From assembly GCA_023417515.1 (NCBI GenBank), contig JAEZFL010000083.1, positions 1-29,459 of the forward strand: a DNA stretch of 29,459 bases. Direction: 5' to 3'. This DNA comes from Pseudomonadota bacterium (GTDB taxonomy: Bacteria; Pseudomonadota; Alphaproteobacteria; Sphingomonadales; Sphingomonadaceae). The translations under genes and the position numbers were made by a program. Every line of letters begins with the position of its first letter. Within the stretch, counting starts at the first letter, position 1. Positions 8,950-16,800 of the stretch are shown here, in pieces. A model generated the notes under the pieces. The model made no database searches, was not told the DNA's origin, and saw only the letters and a list, made by a program, of their open reading frames with translations.

Positions 8950-8974
8950 AGGCGGGCGGTTCAGCCGCCCGCCT
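8950..8974. terminator. bidirectional hairpin between acyl-CoA dehydrogenase and trxC
   Basis: AGGCGGGCGG and CCGCCCGCCT form a perfect 10 bp stem with loop TTCAG. It starts 5 bp after the dehydrogenase stop, and its loop contains TCA, the trxC stop codon on the other strand. Part of the trxC C-terminal coding sequence thus forms one stem arm. No T-run follows, so it is a GC-only terminator or transcript-end stabiliser serving both convergent genes. Confidence 0.7.
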
Positions 8975-9401
8975 GCCGCGCCCAACTGACCAGAGCCTGA
9001 AGCGGCATCGCGCCCATCGTTCGGGCGATCTCGCGGCCGTTCCTGAACAGGATCAAGGTCGGGATGGCCTGCACCGCATAGCGCGCGGCGATCGTCGCCT
9101 GCGCCTCGGTGTCGAGCTTGCCGAGGCGGAATTCGGGTTCGAGCGCGCCGGCGGCGGCCTCGAACACCGGCGCCATCTGCCGGCACGGCCCGCACCATTC
9201 CGCCCAGAAGTCGACCAGCAGCGGCAGGTCGCTCCCCGCATGCTTGTCGAAATTCTCCGCGGTGAGCTCCAGCGGCCGGGCCTCGAACAGCGGCGACCGG
9301 CATTTGCCGCACCGCCCTTCGACCAGCCGCGCCCGCTCCACCCGATTACGGGTCGCGCAGGTGGGACAAGCGAGCGTTAGCGGGTCGAGAGAGTCAGCCA
9401 T
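8961..9401 (-). CDS. trxC: thioredoxin 2 (zinc-ribbon thioredoxin)
   Basis: A 146-residue cytosolic thiol-disulfide reductase of the Trx2 type. The N-terminal zinc ribbon uses Cys12/Cys15 (CPTC) and Cys31/Cys34 (CGKC). A thioredoxin fold follows, with active site WCGPC at Cys70/Cys73 and the cis-proline Pro114 in AIPTLILF. Length and layout match TrxC. It follows prfC on the minus strand after a 38 bp gap and probably shares the pcm-NUDIX-prfC-trxC transcript. The stop codon lies in the loop of a strong hairpin. In the family, TrxC is often linked to oxidative stress; no operator for that is visible here. Confidence 0.95.
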   Translation of the reverse strand: MADSLDPLTLACPTCATRNRVERARLVEGRCGKCRSPLFEARPLELTAENFDKHAGSDLPLLVDFWAEWCGPCRQMAPVFEAAAGALEPEFRLGKLDTEAQATIAARYAVQAIPTLILFRNGREIARTMGAMPLQALVSWARQAGG

Positions 9402-9439
9402 CGTCCCTAATCAAAGCGCGGGCCCTCGCGTCGTTCCGT

Positions 9440-11053
9440 TCAGTTGCGTTCGCGCACCGCGGAGAAGCGGATGTTGGGCCAGTCCTGCTCGAAGCGGCCG
9501 AGCTCCCAGGCGTTGCGGATGAGGAGGACGGGGGCGTCGTTCTGGTCCTCGGCGAGGATCGAGGCGTGCGTGCTCATCAGGCGCTTCAGTTCAGCGGGAT
9601 CGTCGCTGCCGATCCAGCGCGCGACTTCGTAGGGGCTCGGCTCGAAGTCGAGCGTGACTCCATATTCGGCCTGCATCCGGGTCGCGAGGACGTCGAGCTG
9701 GAGGGCGCCGACCACGCCGACGATCCAGTTGGAGCCGATCGCCGGGCGGAACACGCGGATCACGCCCTCCTCGGCCAAGTCCTGGAGGCCCTTGCGCATC
9801 TGCTTGGTCTTCATCGGGTCGCCGATGCGCACGCGGCGCAATATCTCCGGCGCGAAGTCGGGGAGGCCGGTGAAGACGATGTCGCCGCGCTCGCTCAGCG
9901 TGTCGCCGACATGCAGAGTGCCGTGATTGGGGATGCCGATGATGTCGCCGGGGCGGGCGAGCTCGGCGAGCTCGCGGTCGCGGGCGAAGAAGCTGATCGG
10001 GTTCTGGATGGTGATCGCCTTGCCGGCGCGGCCGTTGGCGAGCTTCATCCCGCGCTTCAGCGAGCCGGAGCAGACGCGGAGGAAGGCGATGCGGTCGCGG
10101 TGGTTGGGGTCCATGTTCGCCTGGACCTTGAAGATGAAGCCGCTGACCCGCGGCTCGTCGGGCTCGACCGGGGCGGGGCGTGCCGGCTGGGCGCCCGGCG
10201 GCGGCGCATAATCGGCGAGACCGTCGAGCAGCTGCTCGATGCCGAACAACTTGAGAGCGCTTCCGAAGAAGACCGGAGTCATGTCGCCGTTGCGGAAGGA
10301 GTCGAGGTCGAAGGCGGGATAGGCCTCGCTGGCGAGGCCACCTTCCTCCGCGAGTTGCTCGGCGGCCGCGGCGGGAATGATGTCGGCGATCTTGGGATCG
10401 TCGATGCCGGCGAAATCGACCCACTCGCCGGGATTGGTCCCGTCGCTGCGGTCGACGGTCAGAAGTTTGTCGCGGCGCAGGTCATAGAGGCCGTGGAACA
10501 GCCCGCCCATGCCGGTCGGCCAGTTCTGCGGGGAGACGTCGAGCTGAAGCGTCTCGGCGATCTCGTCGAGCAGGACGAAGGGCGACAGGCCCTCGCGGTC
10601 GACCTTGTTGATGAAGGTGATGATCGGGATGTTGCGCAGCCGGCAGACCTCGAACAGCTTGCGGGTCTGCGCCTCGATGCCCTTGGCCGCGTCGATCACC
10701 ATGATCGCGCTGTCGACCGCAGTCAGCGTCCGGTAGGTGTCCTCGGAGAAGTCCTGGTGGCCCGGCGTGTCGAGCAGGTTGAATCGAATTCCGCCGCGCT
10801 CGAAGGTCATCACCGACGAGGTGACCGAGATTCCCCGCTGCTGCTCGATCTCCATCCAGTCGGAGCGCGCCCGCCGGCGGTCGCCGCGCGCGCGCACCTC
10901 GCCGGCCTCGTGAACCGCGCCGGCGGCGAACAGCAGATTCTCGGTCAGCGTGGTCTTGCCCGCGTCGGGGTGCGAGATGATCGCGAAGGTGCGGCGCTCG
11001 GCGTGAGTGGCGGCGGCCGCGGGCGCGGCGACCGCGCGGGAAAGATCGGTCAT
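9440..11053 (-). CDS. prfC: peptide chain release factor 3
   Basis: A 537-residue translational GTPase that removes RF1/RF2 from the ribosome after peptide release. GTPase motifs are clear: P-loop SHPDAGKTT at 28-36, RGISV switch at 73-77, DTPGHQD at 95-101 and NKVD at 149-152. The beta-barrel and C-terminal domains follow (GVVGALQLDVLATRMQAEYG), as in RF3 rather than EF-G. A short Ala-rich N-terminal extension (about 15 residues) precedes the family core. The ATG at 11053 has TGAGG five bases upstream. The gene lies between the NUDIX gene (100 bp upstream) and trxC (38 bp downstream) in the same direction. Confidence 0.96.
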   Translation of the reverse strand: MTDLSRAVAAPAAAATHAERRTFAIISHPDAGKTTLTENLLFAAGAVHEAGEVRARGDRRRARSDWMEIEQQRGISVTSSVMTFERGGIRFNLLDTPGHQDFSEDTYRTLTAVDSAIMVIDAAKGIEAQTRKLFEVCRLRNIPIITFINKVDREGLSPFVLLDEIAETLQLDVSPQNWPTGMGGLFHGLYDLRRDKLLTVDRSDGTNPGEWVDFAGIDDPKIADIIPAAAAEQLAEEGGLASEAYPAFDLDSFRNGDMTPVFFGSALKLFGIEQLLDGLADYAPPPGAQPARPAPVEPDEPRVSGFIFKVQANMDPNHRDRIAFLRVCSGSLKRGMKLANGRAGKAITIQNPISFFARDRELAELARPGDIIGIPNHGTLHVGDTLSERGDIVFTGLPDFAPEILRRVRIGDPMKTKQMRKGLQDLAEEGVIRVFRPAIGSNWIVGVVGALQLDVLATRMQAEYGVTLDFEPSPYEVARWIGSDDPAELKRLMSTHASILAEDQNDAPVLLIRNAWELGRFEQDWPNIRFSAVRERN

Positions 11054-11153
11054 ATTGGCCTCAGATGCGGCGAGGCGCGGGCGATGCGCCGCTCAAGCCG
11101 CGAAAATTCCGGAAAGGCGGCCAGATAAGGGGTCCGGCCGCAAAAGAACAGGG

Positions 11154-11615
11154 TCAGCAGGCGATGCGCGCGGCCAGCGCGTCGAGGATCGGCCGCTGGC
11201 TCGGCAGGATCTTGAGCGACGCCTCGGCAGGGCCGAACCACTGGACCCGGTCCACTTCGGGGAAGCTCTGCCTCTTTCCCGAGCGCGGCGGCCATTCCAT
11301 CGCGAAGCTGTTGCTGGCGAGAGCCTCCGGATCGAAATCGGCTTCGAGCGCGAAGACGGTGACCAGCTTGCCGCCTTTCTGGCGAACCTCGCCGAGCGGC
11401 AACAGCGGCCCCTCCGGCACCGGCCCCACTTCCTCGGCGAACTCGCGGCGCGCCGCCTGTTCCGGGCTCTCCCCGTCCTCGATCACCCCCTTGGGGATCG
11501 CCCAGGCGCCTTCGTCCTTCTTCGCCCAATAGGGGCCGCCGAAATGGGCGAGCAGGACCTCGATCCCGCCGTCGCGGCGGCGGAAGAGGAGGAGGCCGGC
11601 GCTGTGCTGGGACAG
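11154..11615 (-). CDS. NUDIX hydrolase with probable CTG start
   Basis: A 153-residue NUDIX protein if read from the CTG at 11615. The NUDIX box at residues 43-65 is complete (G-x5-E-x7-REFAEEVG). The preceding segment gives the usual first beta strand and loop (SAGLLLFRRRDGG, GAWAIPKG), so the gene plainly extends beyond the GTG at 11486, which lies inside the box. Upstream of that GTG the frame holds no ATG, GTG or TTG before a stop at 11664-11666. The CTG has GAGGAG six bases before it and lies 10 bp after the pcm stop, so it is the best start. NUDIX enzymes hydrolyse nucleoside diphosphates linked to another group; this small PKG-type member may act on dinucleoside polyphosphates, which is inference. 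Confidence 0.85.
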   Translation of the reverse strand: MSQHSAGLLLFRRRDGGIEVLLAHFGGPYWAKKDEGAWAIPKGVIEDGESPEQAARREFAEEVGPVPEGPLLPLGEVRQKGGKLVTVFALEADFDPEALASNSFAMEWPPRSGKRQSFPEVDRVQWFGPAEASLKILPSQRPILDALAARIAC

Positions 11616-11625
11616 GGGAGGCTCC

Positions 11626-12300
11626 TCAGCCCATCGTCTCGAGCTTGGTGAAGCGCACGGGCATCACCTCCTCGGTCCCCGTGTGCCCGTCGCTGTTCTT
11701 CGTGATGAGGGTGAGCCGCTGCACGTCGTCGCCGCCGAGCGGAACCACCATCCGCCCGCCCGGCGCGAGCTGCTCGAGCAGGGCCGGGGGCACCTCGGCC
11801 GCAGCGGCGGTGACGAGGATGCGGTCGAACGGCGCATGCTCGGGCCAGCCGCGCGAGCCGTCGCCGACTCGGATGTCGACGTCATGGTCCAATTCGGCGA
11901 GTCGGATCCGCGCCGCCTGGGCGAATTCCTCGACGATCTCCACGCTTCGCACCTTGGCGCCCAATTGCGCCATCACCGCCGCCTGGTAGCCGAGCCCGGT
12001 GCCGACCTCGAGCACCGTGTGGCCGGCCCGCACCTCGAGCAGGTCGAGCATTAGCGCGCCGATGAACGGCTGCGACACGGTCTTGTCGAAGCCGATCGGA
12101 AGCGGCGTGTCCTGGTAGGAGACGATGGCGAGCTGGGGCGGCACGAACAGGTGGCGCGGCACGGCGAGCAAGGCCTCGCGCAGCCGAGCGTCGAGCGCAT
12201 CCTTGCCGATCTCCTCGGACGCCAGGTCGAAATGGAGGTCGATCACCTCGACCATGTGGCGCCTGAGGACGGCCAGATGCTGGTCGGTCATCGGCTTCAT
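11626..12300 (-). CDS. pcm: protein-L-isoaspartate O-methyltransferase
   Basis: A 224-residue SAM-dependent methyltransferase that marks isoaspartyl residues for repair. It shows the substrate motif SQPFIGALM (about 76-84), SAM motif I VLEVGTGLGY (96-105), and the later VTAAAAEVPPALLEQLAPGGRMVVPLG segment typical of Pcm. The ATG at 12300 (MKPMTDQHL) is preceded by a perfect AGGAGG at 8-base spacing, so the longer frame to 12381 is rejected. It looks like the first gene of a minus-strand unit with the NUDIX gene, prfC and trxC. Confidence 0.95.
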   Translation of the reverse strand: MKPMTDQHLAVLRRHMVEVIDLHFDLASEEIGKDALDARLREALLAVPRHLFVPPQLAIVSYQDTPLPIGFDKTVSQPFIGALMLDLLEVRAGHTVLEVGTGLGYQAAVMAQLGAKVRSVEIVEEFAQAARIRLAELDHDVDIRVGDGSRGWPEHAPFDRILVTAAAAEVPPALLEQLAPGGRMVVPLGGDDVQRLTLITKNSDGHTGTEEVMPVRFTKLETMG

Positions 12301-12443
12301 CGGTCTCGCCTCCTGATCAGCCGGCTCATGGCCCGCCGTGCCGCCGCGGGCAAGCATGTCCCTCACCCGAACGCGCCGCACTTGATTGTGGCGCCGATTT
12401 GGACAAGCCTGCGGTCTGCTTCATCGACCAAGGGGGGAGTCGG

Positions 12444-13046
12444 ATGAACTGGATGCTGTTGCCGCTGCGCCGCTACGCGGACTTCAGCGGCCGTTCGCGC
12501 CGCATGGAATTCTGGATGTGGCAGCTCTTCCTGTTCCTCGTGAACATGGTGCTGATGGTCGTCGCCTTCGCGATCATCGGCGGAGCGATGTTCTCGATCC
12601 TGCGCAACAATCCCGAAGCGTTCGAGTCGAGCAGCGACTACAGCTATGACGGCGCCTATTATGCGGACAGCGTGCCGCCCGACGCCGCGCTCGCGACCAT
12701 CGGAGTCGCCGGGATCGTCATCTTCGGCCTTTTGTTCCTGTGGTCGCTGTTCATCCTGGTTCCGAACATCGCGGTCGCCGTCCGCCGCCTGCACGACACC
12801 AATCGCAGCGGCTGGTGGCTGCTCGCTCCGATCGCGCCCTACGTCGTCGGAGTGCTCGGAATGATCATGGCCGCGGCCCTCCCGGATCTCGCCATGGTCG
12901 CGATGGTGATCTGGCTGGTCGCCATGCTCGCCGCCTTCGGCCTCGGGATCATGCTCCTCGTCTTCTACTTCCTCGAAGGCACGCGCGGGCCGAACCGCTT
13001 CGGACCCGATCCGAAGGGGCCGATGCATGAGGAGACGTTCCGCTAG
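12444..13046 (+). CDS. DUF805 membrane protein, copy 1
   Basis: A 200-residue DUF805 protein with about four membrane spans. Conserved marks are the N-terminal RYADFSGRSRRMEFWMW, VAVRRLHDTNRSGWW in the middle and LEGTRGPNRFGPDP near the end. Between the first and second spans lies an acidic Ser/Tyr-rich loop (SSSDYSYDGAYYADS). The start at 12444 (MNWML) follows a GGGGGGAG site; the longer frame to 12399 is not family-like. A paralogue follows after 33 bp, so this is a tandem duplication. The biochemical role of DUF805 is unknown; small inner-membrane protein is all that can be said. Confidence 0.9.
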   Translation: MNWMLLPLRRYADFSGRSRRMEFWMWQLFLFLVNMVLMVVAFAIIGGAMFSILRNNPEAFESSSDYSYDGAYYADSVPPDAALATIGVAGIVIFGLLFLWSLFILVPNIAVAVRRLHDTNRSGWWLLAPIAPYVVGVLGMIMAAALPDLAMVAMVIWLVAMLAAFGLGIMLLVFYFLEGTRGPNRFGPDPKGPMHEETFR

Positions 13047-13079
13047 TCCGGTGGTTGCTATTCAAGAGGGGGAAATGGA

Positions 13080-13604
13080 ATGAACTGGATGCTGATGCCG
13101 CTGCGCCGTTACGCCGATTTCAACGGGCGCTCGCGGCGCATGGAATATTGGATGTGGCAGCTGTTCAACCTGATCATCGGCGGCATCCTCGGGATCATCC
13201 TCGGGATCATGTTCGCCTCGGCAACCGCTCGCGTGGCGGAGCGCGGCGGCGTCGAGAGCTACGAATATAGCAATTATGACAGCTCCGATTCCGGCTTCAG
13301 CTACGAATCGAGCTCGTCGACCAATGTCGATCCGACCATGTTCGCGGAGGAATTCGGCACCGGCGGCTGGATCCTGATGGGGCTGCTCGGCCTGTGGTGG
13401 CTGTTCACGCTCATCCCCAACCTCGCCGTCACCGTGCGCCGGCTGCACGATCAGGACAAGTCCGGCTGGATGATCCTGTTGATCCTGATCCCGTTCGTCG
13501 GGCCGTTGATCCTGCTGGTGTTCATGTTCCTGGAGGGCACCCGCGGACCCAACCGCTTCGGTCCCGACCCGAAGGGCGCCGGCCACTCCGACACGTTCGG
13601 CTGA
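13080..13604 (+). CDS. DUF805 membrane protein, copy 2
   Basis: A 174-residue paralogue of the preceding protein. The first about 30 residues differ at only a few positions (RYADFNGRSRRMEYWMWQ), and the RRLHDQDKSGW and LEGTRGPNRFGPDPKGAG segments match. It is shorter because it lacks one hydrophobic stretch after the RRLHD motif. Its polar loop is longer and richer in Ser, Tyr and acids (residues about 55-85). The ATG at 13080 is preceded by AGAGGGGG. It lies 33 bp behind copy 1 and is probably co-transcribed with it. A tRNA-Leu gene follows 41 bp after its stop. Confidence 0.9.
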   Translation: MNWMLMPLRRYADFNGRSRRMEYWMWQLFNLIIGGILGIILGIMFASATARVAERGGVESYEYSNYDSSDSGFSYESSSSTNVDPTMFAEEFGTGGWILMGLLGLWWLFTLIPNLAVTVRRLHDQDKSGWMILLILIPFVGPLILLVFMFLEGTRGPNRFGPDPKGAGHSDTFG

Positions 13605-13606
13605 GG

Positions 13607-13635
13607 TTGCGGCGATAGGGGCGGGGCGCTAACAG
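13607..13635 (+). promoter_or_regulatory. possible promoter of tRNA-Leu
   Basis: TTGCGG (13607-13612), a 17 bp spacer and TAACAG (13630-13635) form a plausible sigma-70-type pair, starting 2 bp after the DUF805 stop and ending 10 bp before the mature tRNA 5' end. The -10 starts TAAC, like the one before tRNA-Asp. The match is modest, and read-through from DUF805 is the alternative. Confidence 0.35.
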
Positions 13636-13645
13636 CCTCGCCCGT

Positions 13646-13730
13646 GCCCCTGTGGCGGAATTGGTAGACGCGCTCGACTCAAAATCGAGTTCCGCAAGGA
13701 GTGCCCGTTCGACTCGGGCCAGGGGCACCA
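13646..13730 (+). tRNA. tRNA-Leu (anticodon CAA)
   Basis: An 85-nt tRNA with encoded CCA. The acceptor stem is GCCCCTG/CAGGGGC, with discriminator A at 13727 and CCA at 13728-13730. The anticodon stem CTCGA/TCGAG encloses the loop CTCAAAA, with anticodon CAA at 13680-13682, which reads UUG leucine codons. The long variable arm (class II, around TTCCGCAAGGAG) and the GTTCGACTC T-arm confirm tRNA-Leu. Confidence 0.96.
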
Positions 13731-13780
13731 TTTTCCGGTGAAGGCCGGCGGTTGCTCCGCGTTGCTCGCGTCGGGGATCG

Positions 13781-13800
13781 GCGTGCGGATTATCGCACGC
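13781..13800. terminator. hairpin over the stop codon of the NYN gene
   Basis: GCGTGCG and CGCACGC form a perfect 7 bp stem with loop GATTAT. The loop contains TTA, which is the TAA stop codon of the minus-strand NYN gene. The last codons of that gene (Val-Arg) build one arm. It would end the minus-strand transcript and could also stop read-through from tRNA-Leu. No strong T-run is present. Confidence 0.5.
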
Positions 13801-14497
13801 GCTTCACGAACACTCGTCCATCTGCGCGCCGCTCCGTCACGAAATTCGGAAGCGCCTCGATCAGGTCCGAGAGCCGGCTGTAGCCATAGCTGCGGGCGTC
13901 GAACGACGACCTCGCGCTGGCCCTTTGGCCAATTTCGGAAAGGCTGGCAAATCCGCGCTCGTCCCGGTTGGATGCCCTGATCGCGTCGCCGAGCAGCTCG
14001 ACCAGCGCGGCGTCCACCGCAGGCTTGTCTTCGAGAGGCTCATCCTCTTTCCGATCGACCAGAGCGCTGACGTCGATGAACCGGCTGCACGCCTGCTTGA
14101 AGGAGTCGGGCGTCTTCGCAGTGCCGAAGCCGTAGACCGGGAGCCCGTCCTGGCGGATCCGCATGGCCAAGGGCATGAAGTCGCTGTCGCTCGACATGAT
14201 CCCGAACCCGTCGACATGGCCTCGCGCCAGCAGGTCCATCGCATCGATCGTCATCTTCATGTCGGTCGCGCTCTTGCCCTTGGTCACGTCGAACTGCTGC
14301 TGCGGCTCCAGCGCGTGACGGTGGGTCATCTCGGCCCAGCCCTTGAGCGCCGGCTTGTTCCAGTTGCCGTAGACGCGCCGGATGTTGACGGTTCCGAGCT
14401 CGGCCAGGACGGTAAGCACCTGCTCGAGCGTCTGCGGCGACGCGTTGTCCGCGTCGATGAGCAAGGCGATGTTCGCAGAGCGGCTTCTGTCGACCAT
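13790..14497 (-). CDS. NYN-domain RNase-like protein with C-terminal LOTUS/OST-HTH domain
   Basis: A 235-residue protein of the LabA/DUF88 type. The NYN (PIN-like) nuclease domain covers about residues 1-150, beginning IALLIDADNAS. Acidic residues Asp15, Asp17, Asp79, Asp104 and Asp106 (SSDSDF) can bind a metal, as in active members. The C-terminal about 75 residues (SLSEIGQRA..SYGYSRLSDLIEALPNF) match the OST-HTH/LOTUS fold, thought to bind RNA. An RNA-directed nuclease role is inferred from the family. The ATG at 14497 has AAGAAGGG upstream; the longer frame to 14563 is discarded. The stop lies in a hairpin loop. It is not obviously in an operon. Confidence 0.9.
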   Translation of the reverse strand: MVDRSRSANIALLIDADNASPQTLEQVLTVLAELGTVNIRRVYGNWNKPALKGWAEMTHRHALEPQQQFDVTKGKSATDMKMTIDAMDLLARGHVDGFGIMSSDSDFMPLAMRIRQDGLPVYGFGTAKTPDSFKQACSRFIDVSALVDRKEDEPLEDKPAVDAALVELLGDAIRASNRDERGFASLSEIGQRASARSSFDARSYGYSRLSDLIEALPNFVTERRADGRVFVKRVR

Positions 14498-14651
14498 GGC
14501 ATCCCTTCTTGAGATCGAGACGGCGGGCATCGGGCAGAGGGCCGACGTCGGTTCGGCGGCCAAGGCCTTGTTTCCGGCCTCTATCGTGGAATCGACGGGA
14601 GCGCGACACGCGATGCAAGCGCCGCTTGCGTTGGCCGCGCCGCCGGCCCGG

Positions 14652-15305
14652 TCAGAACGCCACGTAGCTCGCCGACGGCGTCTCGCCGCGCTTGCCGTAA
14701 GCGCGGATGAAGGCGCCGATATGGGTCGTCGCCAGCGCGTGGGCGTCGAGCGGGCGCCCCGACTTGCCGCCCAATTGCTCCTGGTGGAGGTAGGCGAGGA
14801 TCAGGGGCGCGGCGAAGGCGAGGGCGGCGTGGCGCGGCTGGACATTGGCCATTTCGCCGCGCTCGGCATGGACGGCGAGGCGCCGCTCGAGCGCCGCCAG
14901 CCAAGGCTCCAGCACATTCTCCAGGGTCGCCGGCCCGAGGTCGGGATGGGCGAGCCCGTTGATCAGCCCGATCGACAGGCTGGCGCCGCCGCGTTCGTGC
15001 AAGTGGATGATGATCTCGTCGGCGGCGTCGGCGAGCGACGTGGCGAAGTCGCCGCCGGGCTCCGCCAGCCGCTCGACGCCTTCCGCCGCGTCCGCCCGCT
15101 CCTGCTCCAGCACCGCGCGGATCACGTCGTCGCGCTTGCCGAAATAGTGGGTCATGGTCGACAGGCCGACGCCGGCCGCGGCAGCGAGCTCGCGCCACGA
15201 CGCATGGGTCGCGCCTCGCTCTCCGAGCCGCGCCCGAATGCGGTCCAGAAGCTCGCGCCTCTTCGCCTCGAATCCCGGCGCGCGCAGTCCCTTCGGTCTC
15301 GGCAT
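14652..15305 (-). CDS. TetR-family transcriptional regulator
   Basis: A 217-residue regulator. The N-terminal helix-turn-helix (about residues 15-65) contains ATHASWRELAAAAGVGLSTMTHYFGKRDDVI, a standard TetR DNA-binding segment. The rest is the helical ligand-binding and dimer domain. The start is the ATG at 15305 (MPRPKGLRAPGF) with GGGGAG four bases before it. It is divergent from an AI-2E family permease gene, with 137 bp between carrying repeated TGGATCAT-type sequences that could be operators, so control of itself and the permease is the natural guess. The ligand is unknown. Confidence 0.9.
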   Translation of the reverse strand: MPRPKGLRAPGFEAKRRELLDRIRARLGERGATHASWRELAAAAGVGLSTMTHYFGKRDDVIRAVLEQERADAAEGVERLAEPGGDFATSLADAADEIIIHLHERGGASLSIGLINGLAHPDLGPATLENVLEPWLAALERRLAVHAERGEMANVQPRHAALAFAAPLILAYLHQEQLGGKSGRPLDAHALATTHIGAFIRAYGKRGETPSASYVAF

Positions 15306-15327
15306 AAATCTCCCCGTCAGCCCGGTT

Positions 15328-15365
15328 CGGATGATCCACTGTAGCTGTCGGGATCGAATGATCCA
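15328..15365. promoter_or_regulatory. paired TGGATCAT repeats between TetR and AI-2E permease genes
   Basis: Read on the minus strand, TGGATCATTCG (15365-15355) and TGGATCATCCG (15338-15328) are direct repeats 27 bp apart. The first belongs to the near-palindrome GGATC gaat GATCC (15351-15364). Position in a divergent regulator/permease space and near-three-turn helix spacing suit an operator pair. The match to any known regulator is not established, and the TetR promoter itself was not identified. Confidence 0.45.
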
Positions 15366-15442
15366 GCGCAAAATCCTGGTCCGTGGAGGCTTCCCAGCGG
15401 CCCCGCTTGCAGGCATGAATCGCGCGACGGAGTTCGACGCGC

Positions 15443-16639
15443 ATGAACAAGATGGGGGAGACGGACAGCGAGGGCGCGCCGGCGCCGGCGCCGGTCCACC
15501 TGGACGAGGACGAGGCCGGCCGGATGGGCTTCCGCCGCGACCGCCTGCTCGCCGCGCTCACCCTGATCTGCGGCCTGCTCCTCGCTTTGGCGCTGCCCTT
15601 CGCCTTGCGCTTCGGAGCCGAATTCTTCCTTCCGGTGACCGCCGCCCTGGTCATCGCAATCGCGCTCGTGCCGCTGCTCGAATGGCTCGAGCGGCGACGC
15701 GTGCCGTCGGTGCTCGCGTCGCTGATCTGCGTGCTCTTGCTGCTCACGGTCGCCAACATCGCGGTCGCGTCGATCGTCTTCCCGGCGATGCAATGGGTCG
15801 AGGACCTGCCCGAGCGGATCGAGAGCATCCAGGCGACCCTGGCGCCGATCTTCGAGCTCTATGCCTCGCTCGAGGACTTCATCGACAATCTCGTGCGCGA
15901 GTTCGCTCAGACCTCCTCGCCGGCGGCTCCGCAGACGGTGACGGTGGAACCGCCCAACTCGTTGCTCGCGATCATCGCCACCTCGGCGCCTTACGCCATC
16001 CTGCAGATGTTCTTCGCCGTCCTGGTGATCTTCTTCTTCCTCGCCGGCTGGACCCGAATGCGCAAGCGCACGATCACGACCCGGACGAGCTTCGACGGCG
16101 CGATGACCACGGCGCGGGTGATCCAGCAGGTGGTCGACGCGACCTCTCTCTATCTCGGCACCATCACCATGGTGAACGTGACCATCGGCCTGGTCACCGC
16201 GGCGATCCTGTGGGCGATCGGAATGCCGACCCCGTTGATGTGGGGCGGCATCGTCGCCCTGCTCAACTATATCCCGTACCTCGGTCCGATCGCCTCGGTG
16301 ATCCTGCTCGCGGTCGGCGGGCTGATGGTGTTCCCGGACCCCTGGTTCGCGCTGCTGCCGGCGTTGAGCTTCGCCAGCATCCATCTGGTCGAGGCCAACA
16401 TCATCACGCCGACCCTGGTCGGACGCCGGCTCACCATCAATCCGCTGCTGATCCTCGTCGCATTGAGCTTCTGGGCCTGGGTGTGGGGAACCGCCGGCGC
16501 GTTGCTCGCGGTGCCGCTGCTGATCATCGGCAAGACCGTCCTCGATGCGGCGGGAAGGCCGGATATTGCCGGTTTCCTCTTCGAGGAAGGCATCCTCATC
16601 CACGACCCGCACGACGAGCCGGCGCGCAAGCCCGAATGA
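15443..16639 (+). CDS. AI-2E family transporter (permease)
   Basis: A 398-residue polytopic inner-membrane protein of the AI-2E/PerM/UPF0118 family with about eight membrane spans. Visible family features are an early pair of spans (LICGLLLALALPFALRF and the VTAALVIAIALVPLLEWLERRR segment), a large soluble loop at about residues 115-185, and the conserved later part with LLNYIPYLGPIASVI, EANIITPTLVGRRLTINPL and a C-terminal acidic tail. Family members export small molecules or act as Na+/H+ antiporters; the substrate here is unknown. The ATG at 15443 is used; one at 15452 is also possible. It is divergent from the TetR gene, which may control it. Confidence 0.93.
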   Translation: MNKMGETDSEGAPAPAPVHLDEDEAGRMGFRRDRLLAALTLICGLLLALALPFALRFGAEFFLPVTAALVIAIALVPLLEWLERRRVPSVLASLICVLLLLTVANIAVASIVFPAMQWVEDLPERIESIQATLAPIFELYASLEDFIDNLVREFAQTSSPAAPQTVTVEPPNSLLAIIATSAPYAILQMFFAVLVIFFFLAGWTRMRKRTITTRTSFDGAMTTARVIQQVVDATSLYLGTITMVNVTIGLVTAAILWAIGMPTPLMWGGIVALLNYIPYLGPIASVILLAVGGLMVFPDPWFALLPALSFASIHLVEANIITPTLVGRRLTINPLLILVALSFWAWVWGTAGALLAVPLLIIGKTVLDAAGRPDIAGFLFEEGILIHDPHDEPARKPE

Positions 16640-16642
16640 ACC

Positions 16643-16666
16643 GAAAAAAGCCGCTCCAGGCTTGTT
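16643..16666 (+). terminator. terminator after the AI-2E permease gene
   Basis: An A-run followed by AAGCC gctcca GGCTT and GTT forms a 5 bp stem with 6-nt loop just after the permease stop. The A-run on the left and T-rich right side give a modest intrinsic terminator in either direction. Its right end touches the TTGACA of the tRNA-Asp promoter. Confidence 0.4.
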
Positions 16667-16693
16667 GACAGGGCAAAGGCGCTCGCCTAACTC
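16665..16693 (+). promoter_or_regulatory. sigma-70-type promoter of tRNA-Asp
   Basis: A perfect TTGACA (16665-16670), a 17 bp spacer and TAACTC (16688-16693) lie 18 bp before the mature tRNA 5' end. This is the best -35/-10 match in the window and fits a stable-RNA promoter. Confidence 0.7.
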
Positions 16694-16711
16694 GCCGGCC
16701 TCACACCGAAC

Positions 16712-16788
<77 letters not shown>

Positions 16789-16800
16789 TTTTCGGGAGGG

